From Aurelia coerulea (taxonomy: Eukaryota > Cnidaria > Scyphozoa > Semaeostomeae > Ulmaridae): a DNA stretch of 64,000 bases. Of this stretch, positions 24,904 through 35,075 are shown in pieces. The DNA lies in the NCBI GenBank assembly GCA_039566865.1, contig CM076959.1, forward strand, positions 11,515,501 through 11,579,500, read 5' to 3'. Every line of letters starts with the position of its first letter. Within the stretch, counting starts at the first letter, position 1. The notes under the pieces are model-generated. The model was given only the letters and a program-made list of their open reading frames with translations. It ran no database searches and had not been told where the DNA came from. The position numbers and the translations under genes were made by a program.

Positions 24904-26056
24904 AGAAATCCCTGCATGTGGGACATTGTCCGTCGTCATGTTGACATATAGTCAGTTTGGTCTTAATATTGTGGACATTAGCATTAAATTCAAACAGTGC
25001 CAAGTAGTTATGAGACAGTGCTTGCAAAAAATTCTTGCAACACGACATAAATCATTTGGCGCAAGTTTCCAGTGAAAAGAGTAAGCAGTATGACACCTTT
25101 AATGGTACAAAGAATGTCGTTAAATCCATCAGAAACGACATTACTAACAAGATAAAAGAAAATCTCACAACGCAAGGACTCGTGCTTCGTCATGTTTGGG
25201 ACTCCATCTTAGCAAGTACAAAAACCACTTGGACCTCAATACAAAAGAGCTTGCCGAAAAACATTTACAATGTTACCATCAGATACTATAACAATACACT
25301 GCCAAACATGAGTAACATGTTTACGTGGGGTCACTCAGAAAATAAGGCATATCCGCTCTCGTCCGCTCTGCCACCACAACCAAACTATGGGCCACGTGGT
25401 TGCAGGGTGCAAGATTTCTCTTGACCAAGGGAGATACACATGGCGACATGATTCCGTCCTCAATTACATCGCAAATACATTGTCTAGATTCGGCAAGAAT
25501 GTATACGGATCTACCATCCTTTGCATCCCCGTGTATCGTAACAGGTGATCACAAAGGCCTGGCATTGTTCTTGTTCAGCAGAAAGTCATCACCATCGTAG
25601 AATGTACCATCGGTTTTGAAACAAATATGGAGGGAAACAGCAAAATAAAACGCGACAAAAACAAATCGTTAAAGTCAAACTTATTGCCGAAACATGATTA
25701 CGTTCGCTATGTTAATGTATCTATGGGTGCTTGCAGATTTATAGAGAAAGACAGCAGAAACTCATTTCAACTTTTACGACATATAAGGGTACCAGAGAAT
25801 GAAATTCTGTTCCTTACTAAGCGAAAAACAAACATCTGTATAAGATCATCGTACTATTTATTTTGTCGTAGAAATAAAGAGTGGACATCCCCCGAACTTT
25901 CAAGCATTTAATGGTAGCATTTAAGGACATCAAAATCCTTACTTATTGACTTACTGAACTGTGTGAGTATGCAACCAATGCCTAATTTTGGAGAGTTGGC
26001 TGGATTGACTAAGTTTGAGCTTTTATTGTATTTTGATTGTTATGAATGAAAGTTTC

Positions 26057-26057
<1 letters not shown>

Positions 26058-26089
<32 letters not shown>

Positions 26090-26150
26090 CATTATTATTA
26101 TTATTATTATTATCATTATTATTATTATTATCATTATTATTGTTCAATAT
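26058..26150. repeat. (ATT)n microsatellite
   Basis: ATT/ATC trinucleotide tract. Confidence 0.95.
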
Positions 26151-26204
26151 TCACTCGGCGTTGATGTTGACTGCCGGTTAACTGCTGGATAGCAAGTCAA
26201 GTCC

Positions 26205-26750
26205 CTTGGCCTTAGGTATCCAGTACTTTTCTCCGGATCTTTGCAGTTCCCAACAGACACGCTTTTTGTAAAAATGGTAAAAGTTCTGTGCTGCACTCCA
26301 CTTCAATTTTCTTCAACAAATTCTCAAAGTTCTTTCCAATGGTACCCAGAGCCCCAATGATTATTGGTACAATCTTAACTTCCCTCACGTTCCATAACCT
26401 CTTGATCTCTCTCTTCAAGTCTTGATACAACTCAATTTTTTCCTTTTCTTTTCTTTCAATTCTTGTATCGAAGGGGCAGGATATGTCAATCAGCAAACAC
26501 GATCGATCCTTTTTGTTTTCAAACACAATGTAGCACAATGTCTGGTCGGTTATGCTCCAGTCGATGATCTGTCTGTATGGGAAAATCCCATAATAACCAA
26601 AAGTCTTCTGTCACAATCACACTCTCTACTTTATGGTTGTACCATCTATCTCCATGGTCTAATCCTAGTTTTTGACATAACTTCCAGTGGACAATTTTAG
26701 CTACCTTGTCATGTCTTTGTTCACTTTTGAATTTACAATACATCACCAAT
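26205..26750 (-). pseudogene. RLE-type retrotransposon C-terminus
   Basis: The first minus frame (26,519-26,749) has HDKVAKIVHWKLCQKLGLDH and ends NRPDIVLH. After a frameshift the second (26,212-26,538) continues with CLLIDISCPFDTRIE, EKIELYQDLKREI and VPIIIGALGTI. PDI followed by the LLIDIS strand is the nuclease core seen at the C-terminus of many animal RLE-type non-LTR elements. The RT part is missing. Confidence 0.75.
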
Positions 26751-26794
26751 CGATTAATGGTCTTACTCCATTTTTGTCTGGCAGTTGCTTGATG

Positions 26795-26837
26795 ACGATT
26801 ATTATTATTATTATTATTATTATCATTATTATTATTA

Positions 26838-26889
<52 letters not shown>

Positions 26890-26922
26890 TACTATTATTA
26901 TTATTATTATCATTATCATAAC
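26795..26922. repeat. (ATT)n microsatellite
   Basis: Long ATT tract with a few ATC and ACT interruptions. Open frames through it are artefacts of the trinucleotide. Confidence 0.95.
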
Positions 26923-28112
26923 ATTCATGTTACATCCCTTTCTTACACTCTGGCTTCGACGGATAAATTTAATCACGGGTTCTTGTTATGAATGAAGATA
27001 TGTATGAAGATATGAAGAGAATACTGAAAGAATCACACAACTTTATCGCAGGCCTTATCGCCACTTCATCCGTGCGCTCTCTCAAACATTCTTCTACCAG
27101 CCACCTACAAGAGCTCTCTTCTTGTAGACATCACCGGTGGTTATCATTGTTATTTTCAATGCTTTCATTTACAGTTGGCTAAACAATTGTAGCTATAATC
27201 GCTAATTAAGGCCAACTAGTTACAAAAATAGATACAATGTTACAAAAAAAATATAATTTACAATTAAAAAGTTAAACCAGGGTAAAAAAATTTACAAAAT
27301 CTGCAGTTGCAGGCTTGGCATTTATGGGCTTTAATGAGTTTTTTTTATCAAATAATGGGTTCTATGGGTAGTAATGGGTTCTACCCATTTTAAATATTAG
27401 AGTTTCTACGTATACTTGGGGGAACCTCAAGGCCTTACATTCACACTGACACTGTAACAAGCAAACAACATTTTCTGAGTGACAGTTGTATTAATGTATG
27501 TCTAATGTATGTCCCTAATAAAATGGTAAAAGATCTGTTTCATCGGAATTTTCGAGAAAAAATAACAAAATATGAAAAGCTTGCATATGAGACTGGAGAA
27601 AAGAGAAAGAATTATGAGGTTTAAGTCTCATCCATTGATTATTGGAAGTTTTGGGAGTAGAGTGAGTCGTATCGAACAGAGAAACCGCAGCGGCAAAGAT
27701 TGTAAAGGAGATGCAAAAGATGGTCTTGATGGAAAGTGAATCGATAGTGCGGAAGGTCATTTCAGGGGTGATCCACACGGCGCAGCAAAGAAGACATGGC
27801 TAACAAAGATTGGTCGTCATAGACAATGACATAGGCTAGAAGATCGCTATCACTTTAGATGATAATAATTACGAATATTTAAACTGGATAAACACTTCAA
27901 CTTACTTTCCGATACTTTGGATTGTTTCTTTTCTTTTCTTTTACTCATGCTTCCAATTTTGCTTTAGAAATCTGTTAGCGTGGTGCGTGGATCATTTTTT
28001 GCTCAGGCTTTACTTCGCATATTTAGTGCAGTATTTGGCTCTCTGCTCTACTTCAAAGAATTCTTTTTTTTATCATCATCAAAACAATTAAAACACAAAA
28101 GATTACTTGTTA
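26923..28112. other. Unassigned intronic sequence
   Basis: No repeat ends or known domains recognised. 27,190-27,310 is A-rich on the plus strand and resembles a degenerate LINE tail. A minus open frame at 27,515-27,778 with a hydrophobic N-terminal segment is discussed under rejected items. Confidence 0.4.
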
Positions 28113-28172
28113 CTGTGCCATCCAAAGCAGGAAAGGACACAAGGTCATCTGGTCCCTACTTTGGATGGCACT
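28113..28172. repeat. 60-nt near-perfect hairpin
   Basis: GTGCCATCCAAAGCAGG pairs with CCTACTTTGGATGGCAC with one wobble; a further GGAC/GTCC pair lies inside. It could be a tiny MITE or a small-RNA precursor; the sequence alone does not decide. Confidence 0.5.
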
Positions 28173-28210
28173 TACAATTATAATACTTTAACAAACAAAA
28201 GGAACAATGT

Positions 28211-28328
28211 AAGGTAGCTTGGTACCAAATTCCAAATGATGAAGAAAAACTTAAGATTTTCAAAATTTGGAATCCAATGTGGATAAAAATATATACATTT
28301 TATTTGACTATTTGGTACCAAGTTACCC
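28211..28328. mobile_element. Probable small MITE
   Basis: About 118 bp with inverted ends AGGTAGCTTGGTACCAAAT and AGGGTAACTTGGTACCAAAT (complement). No certain duplication. Confidence 0.5.
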
Positions 28329-28339
28329 TGATAAATCTA

Positions 28340-28735
28340 AAAAAGGAATTTTTTTTTTTTGTTTTTTTTTATTTTATTAATTCATATTTTTACACGATAT
28401 CCCATCAGTAAAAAATTAAACTACAAAAGTTACAAGTTTGTTTTAAATGAAAAATGAAAAACAAAATTTAAAATTTGGTATTAGCTAGGATTGGATCCAG
28501 GCTGAGATCTGATCTTCCTGGGAGTCGTGTTTTAGTTAGGGTTTACTGAGCTCTTTAAATGCGTTTTCAATTTTCTTTTAAACTGATAGAGCGAGGGGAT
28601 TTCCCTTATTTCGATTGGTATTTCATTCCAAGCTTTAAGCCCGGAAAGGTGGAAACTTTTTTTTGTACACTCAAGTTTAAACTTTGGGATGTCGAGATTT
28701 CTATTGTTTCTTGTTGCAGGGGTGCTGCTGTTTAC
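28340..28735 (-). pseudogene. LINE 3' end with poly(A) (5'-truncated)
   Basis: A minus frame reads RNLDIPKFKLE, SFHLSGLKAWNEIP, IEIREIPSLYQFKRKLKTHL, a standard LINE C-terminus, followed by about 200 bp of 3' UTR and an A-rich tail (T-runs at 28,350-28,375 on the plus strand). Same class as the fragment at 36,945-38,290. Confidence 0.75.
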
Positions 28736-28747
28736 GTTCTACGTTTT

Positions 28748-29050
28748 GAATTAAAAACGCTCTGTTGCTTTAATGAAAGAAATTGTTGCTTCTATGATGA
28801 TTCTGTTTTCAACTATGTTTAAATCTTGGCTCCCAAACAGAAGCAAATTGCACAGTGTATTTGAATCCAGTTCATTTATGTCTATACCAGAGGCGGTGAG
28901 CTGGCGAAAGAGATCTCTGCGCATCAAATCAAACTGGTGGCAGTGCAAAGAATTCTTGGTGAATTCAATGAAATAGTAATGCATTCTCGTTCGTCCATTG
29001 GTTAAATGAAAACATAATGCAACGTCGTTGGGTAATTGATCCAGACTCGC
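28748..29050 (-). pseudogene. Fragment of a second LINE family's C-terminus
   Basis: The minus frame reads HQFDLMRRDLFRQLTASG, then NLLLFGSQDLNIVENR and SFIKATERF. The order (zinc-knuckle remnant, LLxFG, N, FIxxTxRF) matches the intact C-terminus at 43,604-44,227. It abuts the unrelated LINE end at 28,735. Confidence 0.65.
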
Positions 29051-30879
29051 ATTACAGAGCTTCCAGTGGCTTTTGTACTGCGATTTTACTGGGTGATTTT
29101 TTACTGCGATTTTACGGGGTGGTTTTGGTAAAACAATTGACTTCCTTAAGGAAGCAAAACGCATTCCATTCGCCCAGTTTAATTCCCAACAAGCTGAAAG
29201 TCAGACACTTTCATAATTTGCATATTTTAAAGACAATGCAAATAGGAGAGAAACGCTCGAGAGGACGCAAGTTTCCTCGTCTTTGATATTTCTGAAAACA
29301 TTGGGTGTCACAAAAAGGTACTCCAGTTTTAAAATCACCAAAACTTAATCATCAAACCGATCATAACATTTTCTTCTTTATCCCTTATCGATTATTCAAA
29401 TGTATGTAAAGGTGATAAATTTTTATTCCCCGTACTTAACAGGGATAACAATAAAGGCTGAAAAACATTATCCCGAGCCATACCCTTCAAACGCGATCGT
29501 AAATCTGGTCATTATTTTGACATTTTGTCATCATCTTTCAAGTCTACATGATAGTTTGCGTATTTTTCTGACACTTATGACCAAACTAGAAGCCCAATGT
29601 ACAAAGAGAAACTAATCTAGTAATCATCAATGCTTTTCACAGCATGCTTCAAAACCAGGCATTCGTAAAGAGCTGAATTTGCAACTTTTGAAACCAATTA
29701 CAGGCTTAGCTACATAGGGATAAGAATGAAATTTTATATCCCAGTTAATTCGCGGAAGATGCGGCGAGCGTTTGCTTATAAAAGGTGTCCCACAACCTTG
29801 ACTACGATTCAGTTTGTTTATGACATGGATAACTACACGTATCACTCAATTATCAGCAGATCGTTTTATTCACTTTTCTAATAATTTAGCACGCTGCATG
29901 CATTGCATCTTGTTGTTTTTGCAAACGAAAACTTTTCAGCAATCAGTCTTTGTGCTCGGTGATTCGTAAATTTGTTCGTTGTTACATGCGTAAAAACACG
30001 TATCACTCAATTCCCAGAAGATTGTTTATTCACTTTTTGAACTTTTTGGAACACTGCTTGCCTCGCATTTGGCTGGTTTTCAAAAGAATACTTTTACCAG
30101 AAGCGTAGAAATAGGCGTACCAACAAAGCAGTCAATCTTTCGCAGTATGCGTTTTGTAGACAATAGATTTGGAAATCTTTCGATTTGGTTTTCGCATTCA
30201 GTTTAAAAGCCCAAATTGTGTCAAGTTGCCTTTGCATTTGGACATTGAAGGCAAAGCAGAAAGGCGTGGTAAAGATCTGGCATTTCGTAAGGTTTTGCGA
30301 TTTCTTTCACCCGCCCACCCACATCCTAACCTAAAATCGTACCATGCTCCTTTATTTCATGACAGGGATGTCTGTCTCTGCCATGGACATTGAGTGCACT
30401 GGTTTGTGGAGAAAAAATTTAAACATTTTTCTCTAACCCCCAGCTATTTCGGTTGCTGCGGGAGTGCACATTTGACCAGTGCATTTGAAATGCCAAACTT
30501 TGGCCCCGGTGATGAGAGAACACTGCCATTGGTATCTGGCAACTGGCAAATTTTATATTTGTGATTGTTCATATCTGAGGGGCCACATTATTTTTATCTG
30601 AAGCAAGAATTAAACCTGGGAAAATAATTTGGTCTCTGTTCTACTTGCCAAAAAGAAATTTAAAGATCACCCGCGTGGTCAAATTTTGGTGATTTTTCAA
30701 ACAGGAGTACTTCTTTGAGACAACCGGTATATTCTAGACTTAATGCTCTATTGATTAAGAAATTTTTTTTTGTCTGAGAATAATAAGAGTTATGGCTAGG
30801 CATCCAACCAACTAATATATTTTGTTTTGGTTAATGACTGCAGCACTTTCACCTTTATGATCTTTAATGATTTACTTAC
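29051..30879. other. Unassigned; tandem 158-bp partial duplication
   Basis: ACGTATCACTCAATT...GAT(C)GTTT(TA)TTCACTTTT occurs at 29,838 and 29,996, a degenerate tandem duplication. A plus open frame at 30,169-30,393 is unassigned. Nothing else recognised. Confidence 0.4.
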
Positions 30880-31032
30880 TGTTTCATTTTCTTGCCACTG
30901 GCTGATACGATCCAACCATTCATCATTCGATGAGATGCAGCAAATGGGTCATCTGATGACGACAGAGCAGAGATCGAATGCTCAATTTTCAATAACACAT
31001 GTTCTGGATTGCGAGTGAAGAATGTGTCCTCT
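30880..31032 (-). CDS. P2X-like receptor, exon 4
   Basis: A 153-bp exon bounded by TTTGCTTGTAG|A and AACA|GTAAGT. It opens with the single base that completes the phase-2 codon of exon 3 and ends phase 2, matching exon 5. Residues FFTRNPEHVLLKIEHSI correspond in position and pattern to the P2X ectodomain stretch F-T-L-L-I-K-N-x-I; GWIVSASGKKMK follows. The frame is fully open. Seen: splice consensus, phase match on both sides. Inferred: P2X family. The intron to exon 5 is 17,973 bp and holds most of the transposons in this half of the window. A copy of its acceptor and first codons lies 138 bp upstream. Confidence 0.65.
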
Positions 31033-31139
31033 CTACAAGCAAAATATGTCTGTAAATCATCACGAACTTGCTTAAAATTGGAGGTCTTCTGAATTTAAAA
31101 TGGAAGTATGATCATATTTCTGTAAAATAAGTTCTCTGT

Positions 31140-31172
31140 TTAGGAATTGCGAGTGACGAATATGCCCTCTCT
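31140..31172 (-). pseudogene. Duplicated 3' splice site and start of exon 4 (decoy)
   Basis: CTTTGCTTGTAG|AGAGGGCATATTCG repeats the true acceptor and exon start of 31,032 at 138 bp spacing. In the exon-4 frame this copy meets TAA after ten residues. The surrounding 31,008-31,285 is a degenerate tandem duplication. Confidence 0.7.
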
Positions 31173-32103
31173 ACAAGCAAAGAACGTCTGTAAATCACCC
31201 AGAACTTGCTCAAAGTTTGAGGCCATCTGATTGGAAGCATAATCATAGTTCTTTAAAAACTAACTTAAACTACGGCGTTCTGACTGTAAACGGAAGTATA
31301 TAAGTTCTCAATTTTTCAGTTCTGTTTCCAGAAATTACAGTCAAATGCAATAAAAGTGGGTTGTGTCAGATATAAATTGACGGTGGAAATTGACAGAATC
31401 TAGTGATATTGACATTTCTATTTTGTCTGCCTCCTAAAAGAAATGCAACAAAATGAACCTCCTTTGACTTTTCTGGCATCTTGTATACTTTTGTGTCAAT
31501 ACAACTTTTCAACACGTTTGAAGAAAGCACACAATTGCTCGTACTCAGAATCAAATAATCATCAAAACAAGTATTGGACATTAACATTTAAATAAAGACT
31601 GTTGAACAAAAAACTGCCAGTCCTTTCTCAATAAACGCACAGCTCAAATGTTATACCGGGTGAATATAAAATGTACCAATATTTGAAAAATAATTGCAGA
31701 CAGATGTATATAGAAATATAAAATTAAATTGCAAGCAGTAGCCTAGCTTTTTCAATCGGATTCCGCAAAGTTCCAACGAGGCAAAACCTGTATCTAATGA
31801 TAGAGCGAAAGATAGCCAAAAAACTTCCAAGTGTTTTTGGTTTTTGGATATAAAAACATTGTTCGGAAATCAAGAGCAAGTTTGAAAAAATATTTATGAA
31901 ACAAGCGTTAATGAAAACATTGTGATTTATATATCTTGTAATTGCTCATTATGCAAAAAAACATCCTTTTGACCCCTTCTTGGCAGCCGAATGATGGTAG
32001 AGAAATTAAAAGGTTCTTTCTTTGAGGAGAGTGGTTTTGTAAAATGGCAACTTGGTGGTCACAAAAGCAGAAAGTGCACAAGACAGATAGCATAGAATGT
32101 TAC

Positions 32104-32263
32104 CTCAGAACAATGTATTCTTCTGGATCATTTTCATTATGCCCGGTCTCTTCCCATCGTTCCTTGATAAATGTTGCTATGGTTATTGCTTTAGACTCTA
32201 CTGGCCAATTTAAAGCTAAACCATCAAAGCTTCGGCATTCTTGGCAGCCCACTCTCTTGGAAA
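32104..32263 (-). CDS. P2X-like receptor, exon 3
   Basis: A 160-bp exon with acceptor TTCATTTGGTTTTAG|TT and donor CTGAG|GTAACA. It starts in phase 1 and ends in phase 2, fitting exons 2 and 4. Residues include VGCQECRSFDGLALNW, ESKAITIATFIKERWEE and EEYIVL. The Cys pair would lie in the ectodomain and matches the C-x-(Y/F)-(W/D)-D region followed by a T-rich beta strand found in divergent P2X proteins, as I remember them. No stops. The longer open frame seen upstream of the acceptor (to 32,327) is intronic read-through. Confidence 0.63.
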
Positions 32264-32401
32264 CTAAAACCAAATGAAAATTAAACACTTCTACTAAATC
32301 AATGATGTATTCCGGGACATCCATCATGGGGAATTTGAGGGGGTTACTGATGCAAGGCCATGAAAGTTCCGCACCAACACATTGACTTCCCTTCTATCAA
32401 G

Positions 32402-32770
32402 TTCTGGAAAGCATAGGGCTCAGATCTTCGAAAAATTTTAAATGAAATTTGTATAAATGGTTTTGTCTCGTTCTTTCAACTGAATTGAATCGAATTGATC
32501 AAATGGAACTTCATGTAATTTACCATAATACCAGAGAGAGATATCATCATTTTTTTCAGAATTACAGCGTTCCTAAACATTCCCATTAGTTTTGAACTTT
32601 AAAATGTTGTAATTGTGAAAATAATCATTGTATCAAATATGCTCTCCCCGGGATTATGGCAAATTACATAAAATTCCCTTTGATCAATTCAGTTGAAAGA
32701 ACAGGTCAATATCATTTTGCACATTTCATTTCAAATTTTTGAAAGATTTGAGCCCTATGCTGTCCTGGAA
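32402..32770. mobile_element. Foldback MITE in intron 2
   Basis: Two diverged arms of about 150 bp (TTCTGGAAAGCATAGGGCTC and the complement ending at 32,770) around a loop near 32,555-32,625. Many substitutions separate the arms, so it is old. No certain target duplication. Confidence 0.75.
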
Positions 32771-33113
32771 TAACTTACTTCTGATACACTTCATGAGCCT
32801 AAAGTCCGAAACGAAGAAAAGTTATGAAACTTATCTAAATTTATCAAAACTCTTATGAAAAGTAGTTTCTTTGCAACATTTCATGCATCAAGAGATGACT
32901 TTGTAACCATGAAAGTTCCTATCAGGTTATCTTGGGTGTGACAACTTTGTCTCTGACATTTTGATTTCCTGACAAATAGGATATGCTCAGCATGTGTATG
33001 ATTGTATGGGTCACATGGCTAGACTTGCAGAAGTAAACCCATCTCAGGATGAAACTCCAGCTGTCCAATCTACCGTAATGGCATCATTAAAAACTTGTTT
33101 TGGTTGCACTCAC

Positions 33114-33222
33114 CTTTTTGTTGACAACAATAATCTTCATTGACTCTGAGGTGATCTTCATGTCCTTTAAGTGGTGGGGAATTTGTTATTATCCGTAAGT
33201 TGCCAGATGGTGCATTGTCATA
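33114..33222 (-). CDS. P2X-like receptor, exon 2
   Basis: A 109-bp exon with acceptor ATAATCTTTCAG|TATGAC and donor AAAAAG|GTGAGT. It starts phase 0, directly after the phase-0 end of exon 1, and ends phase 1. Residues YDNAPSGNLRIITNSPP then NEDYCCQQK: in the family the segment after the first membrane helix reads roughly Gly-Tyr, then G-x-(V/L)-(R/K) and a Cys-containing loop. The classical lysine pair of vertebrate P2X (K-x-K after helix 1) is not evident, so ligand preference cannot be inferred. Confidence 0.6.
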
Positions 33223-33481
33223 CTGAAAGATTATGAGATATCTTTCACTTTACGATTTCACTCCTGGTGGAAAGACATTCTGAAAAATAGCTTATCAAAC
33301 TAACCCTATAAATAAAAGACATCAAAATATCTTTCTTTCTTTCTTTTGAAAAGATATTGGTCAATTCATTTGTCATAGTTTGGTGGACATTTGCAAAGTG
33401 GCAATTTTTTAAGGCTAAAAAGAAAATATGGTGATTTCCCTTTCCTGATAAAAAACAGGGAAGAGGCACATCAAAGACAAT

Positions 33482-33634
33482 AGACGATTACGCTAAAGAT
33501 GGCGGCGAGGAACTTTTTACCAAGATGCATTGCGTTCGAATTACGAATCTTTAACGATTCTATAGGAATTCGATTAAAGAATGCAATGCATCTTGGTAAA
33601 AAGTTCCTTGCCGCCATCTTTAGCGTAATCGTCT
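33482..33634. mobile_element. 153-bp palindromic MITE with YY1-like motifs
   Basis: Arms of about 60 bp beginning AGACGATTACGCTAAAGATG are almost perfectly complementary. AAGATGGCGGC (33,496-33,506 and its complement at 33,610-33,620) equals the animal YY1 binding consensus. No clear duplication at the ends. It lies in intron 1. Confidence 0.8.
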
Positions 33635-33789
33635 TTTGGAAAATATCTAAAATCAGCTATAAATGTCCCGCAGGAACAAATTTTTGCTAACAAACAGGAA
33701 AAGTATTTTATGTTCTTAGTACTCAAATATTTTAATGGCATGGGATAACATGGGCATATCATATTTTGTAAAAATACTTCAATGGTGTC

Positions 33790-33896
33790 CTGGCAGAGGG
33801 GCGAAGTGAAGGTGAAGTTGCAGTTTTTAGCGCCAAGCGCTGGGATCGCAGAAGTAGAATAGTTCTAATCGAGTCCGCGACCCCTGGCAGAGGGGC
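33790..33896 (+). mobile_element. Dispersed short repeat, copy 2, with 13-bp duplication (SINE- or retrocopy-like)
   Basis: CTGGCAGAGGGGC flanks an insert of about 81 bp on both sides (33,790-33,802; 33,884-33,896). The insert matches 16,824-16,900. A long target duplication of this kind indicates target-primed reverse transcription, so this is a SINE or a small-RNA retrocopy rather than a DNA transposon. TCGAGTCC resembles a Pol III B box and TAGCGCCAAGCGCTGG loosely resembles an A box. Confidence 0.65.
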
Positions 33897-34400
33897 CAAG
33901 AGAGCAATGTCCCTAAAAGAGTGTCAAAGTTTAGGAAGGGCGCCAAAAACTTCATGAAGTTTAATCGCGTTGTACTACCATCCAGCACCACGTGCCAGGT
34001 CACAGGGGCGATCAGAGCTCCACTTAAACTTCAGGAACTTTGTCAATCCCGGACAATCCTTGGTTGTAAGTTGCAAAGTGATTTAGACAAAAAGCGTATT
34101 ACCAACTCAAATATTACCAAAGAGAATGATTTTGCTCAGACGATTTGGTTCTTCCTTGTATCTCTCTGAGCTCAAAAGCAAAACCTATATTAGCGGCCCT
34201 CTGCGAATATGCTTGATTGTATATACGCTCTCCAAAAAATCACTGTGTTTTAGCTACAAAGGGTTGGTCAGAAGGGAAATATGTGATACATATATATTTG
34301 TAATTGTTCGTTGGGACAATAGTTGTTTTTCGCAAAAGTTGTTTGCGCGTTTAAAAACAATAGTTTTTTTCTTATTTTTTTTAGGTTAATTTAATTCAAT
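33897..34400. other. Unassigned; possible LTR-like sequence
   Basis: No coding domain. It precedes a BEL/Pao leader (34,640) and may contain the start of a solo or partial LTR, but neither end could be fixed. Confidence 0.35.
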
Positions 34401-35075
34401 CTTAGTTTAGTTTCACGTTCTCTATGTTAATGACTGCGGAGTTGTCACGGTCTCTTGCACTCCGTGGTATCGCCCTTGTAGTGTAGTAAAGTAGCTCGTA
34501 CGTAGTGTTGTACGTAGTGTACGTAGTTTGTTTGTAAAAAACTTTATATTGAATAAATAAGGTTCATGTTCGTAGATAGTTTAGTTCATTTTTAACCTTT
34601 GGGCTGAAAGGTTCGCAACTCCCGGACGGCCTTCCAAATATTTGGTAGCAGAGGGTAGTTTTACCGTGGACAAATTTGGACAGAGGAATGCCAATTGACG
34701 AGAAGTATGACTTCAAAAGCAGGTGAAGAAGTAAGGACAGAAGATGGAATCGGGAGAAGGGAAGACGTGGAAGATTTGGAAGAAAGTTTGGAAAGCTTGA
34801 AGCAAGAAAAAGTAAAAGCAAAGTAAGGAAGGCGTTCACACGTGCAAGAAAGTAGTTGTTGGAACTGGTGGAAGAAATGGATTTACCGAGCAGACATCAG
34901 GCTCGAGATGGACAAGCAAAACTGGACAACAGAAAAGGCACTGAAGATCATGACCGAAATGTCAGAGCATTATCAGTAGCAGAAGAATGGAAGAGCAAGA
35001 CATAAAGTCACTCAGGAAATGGAGCAATTGGTGCAGAAATTCGAAGAGGCACACAACAGAGCACAGGAGTATCGT
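34401..35075 (+). mobile_element. BEL/Pao-like retrotransposon 5' remnant
   Basis: AATAAATAA near 34,551 could be an LTR poly(A) signal. TTTGGTAGCAGAG (near 34,640) resembles the sequence found at the primer-binding junction of BEL/Pao and related elements. Downstream, short frames separated by stops show a charged, coiled gag-like N-terminus (TRARK...LLELVEEMDLPSRHQ near 34,840; EMEQLVQKFEEAHNRAQEY near 35,015). Coding capacity is lost and nothing after 35,075 continues it. The LTR bounds are uncertain. Confidence 0.5.

Larger units (their letters stand above)
22380..25915 (+). pseudogene. R2-superclade retrotransposon (RT plus restriction-like endonuclease), decayed
   Basis: Plus-strand blocks: an N-terminal linker region (22,404-22,800); RT with SPADWKRAITVLIHKKGPK (near 22,890), NFRPITLQCVFFKVY in a shifted frame, LLDLKNALDEVDHRL (near 23,190), KGVLQGDCLSPLIFNV (near 23,355) and catalytic FADD (23,947-23,958); then LRRWLEIPAC...TLSVVMLTY split by an insertion; HVVAGC (near 25,390), YTWRHDSVLNYIA, and an endonuclease core reading PGIVLVQQKV...VECTIGFETN (near 25,558-25,625). 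Histidine, cysteine and RHD motifs of this kind typify R2-like, RLE-bearing LINEs. Several frameshifts and stops are present, two DNA elements are inserted, and the aspartate expected after the endonuclease Pro is Gly. It is not functional. Confidence 0.85.

Noticed and set aside
26743..26995. Poly-Ile and poly-Tyr open frames
   Set aside because: Products of the (ATT)n microsatellite.
27515..27778. Minus open frame with a hydrophobic N-terminal segment (MWITPEMTFRTIDSL...)
   Set aside because: It lies inside intron 4 of the P2X-like gene, has no clear donor or partner exon, and matches no family I recognise.
31366..31587. Possible extra exon between exons 3 and 4 (STSNCVLSSNVLKSC...)
   Set aside because: It can be joined to exon 3 in phase with a poor acceptor, but its possible donors do not fit exon 4, while exon 3 joins exon 4 directly.
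32100..32327. A 75-residue single-exon gene starting MMDVPEYIIDL
   Set aside because: The upstream part is intronic; a TTTTAG acceptor at 32,264 gives phase agreement with exon 2, so only 32,104-32,263 is kept as exon 3.
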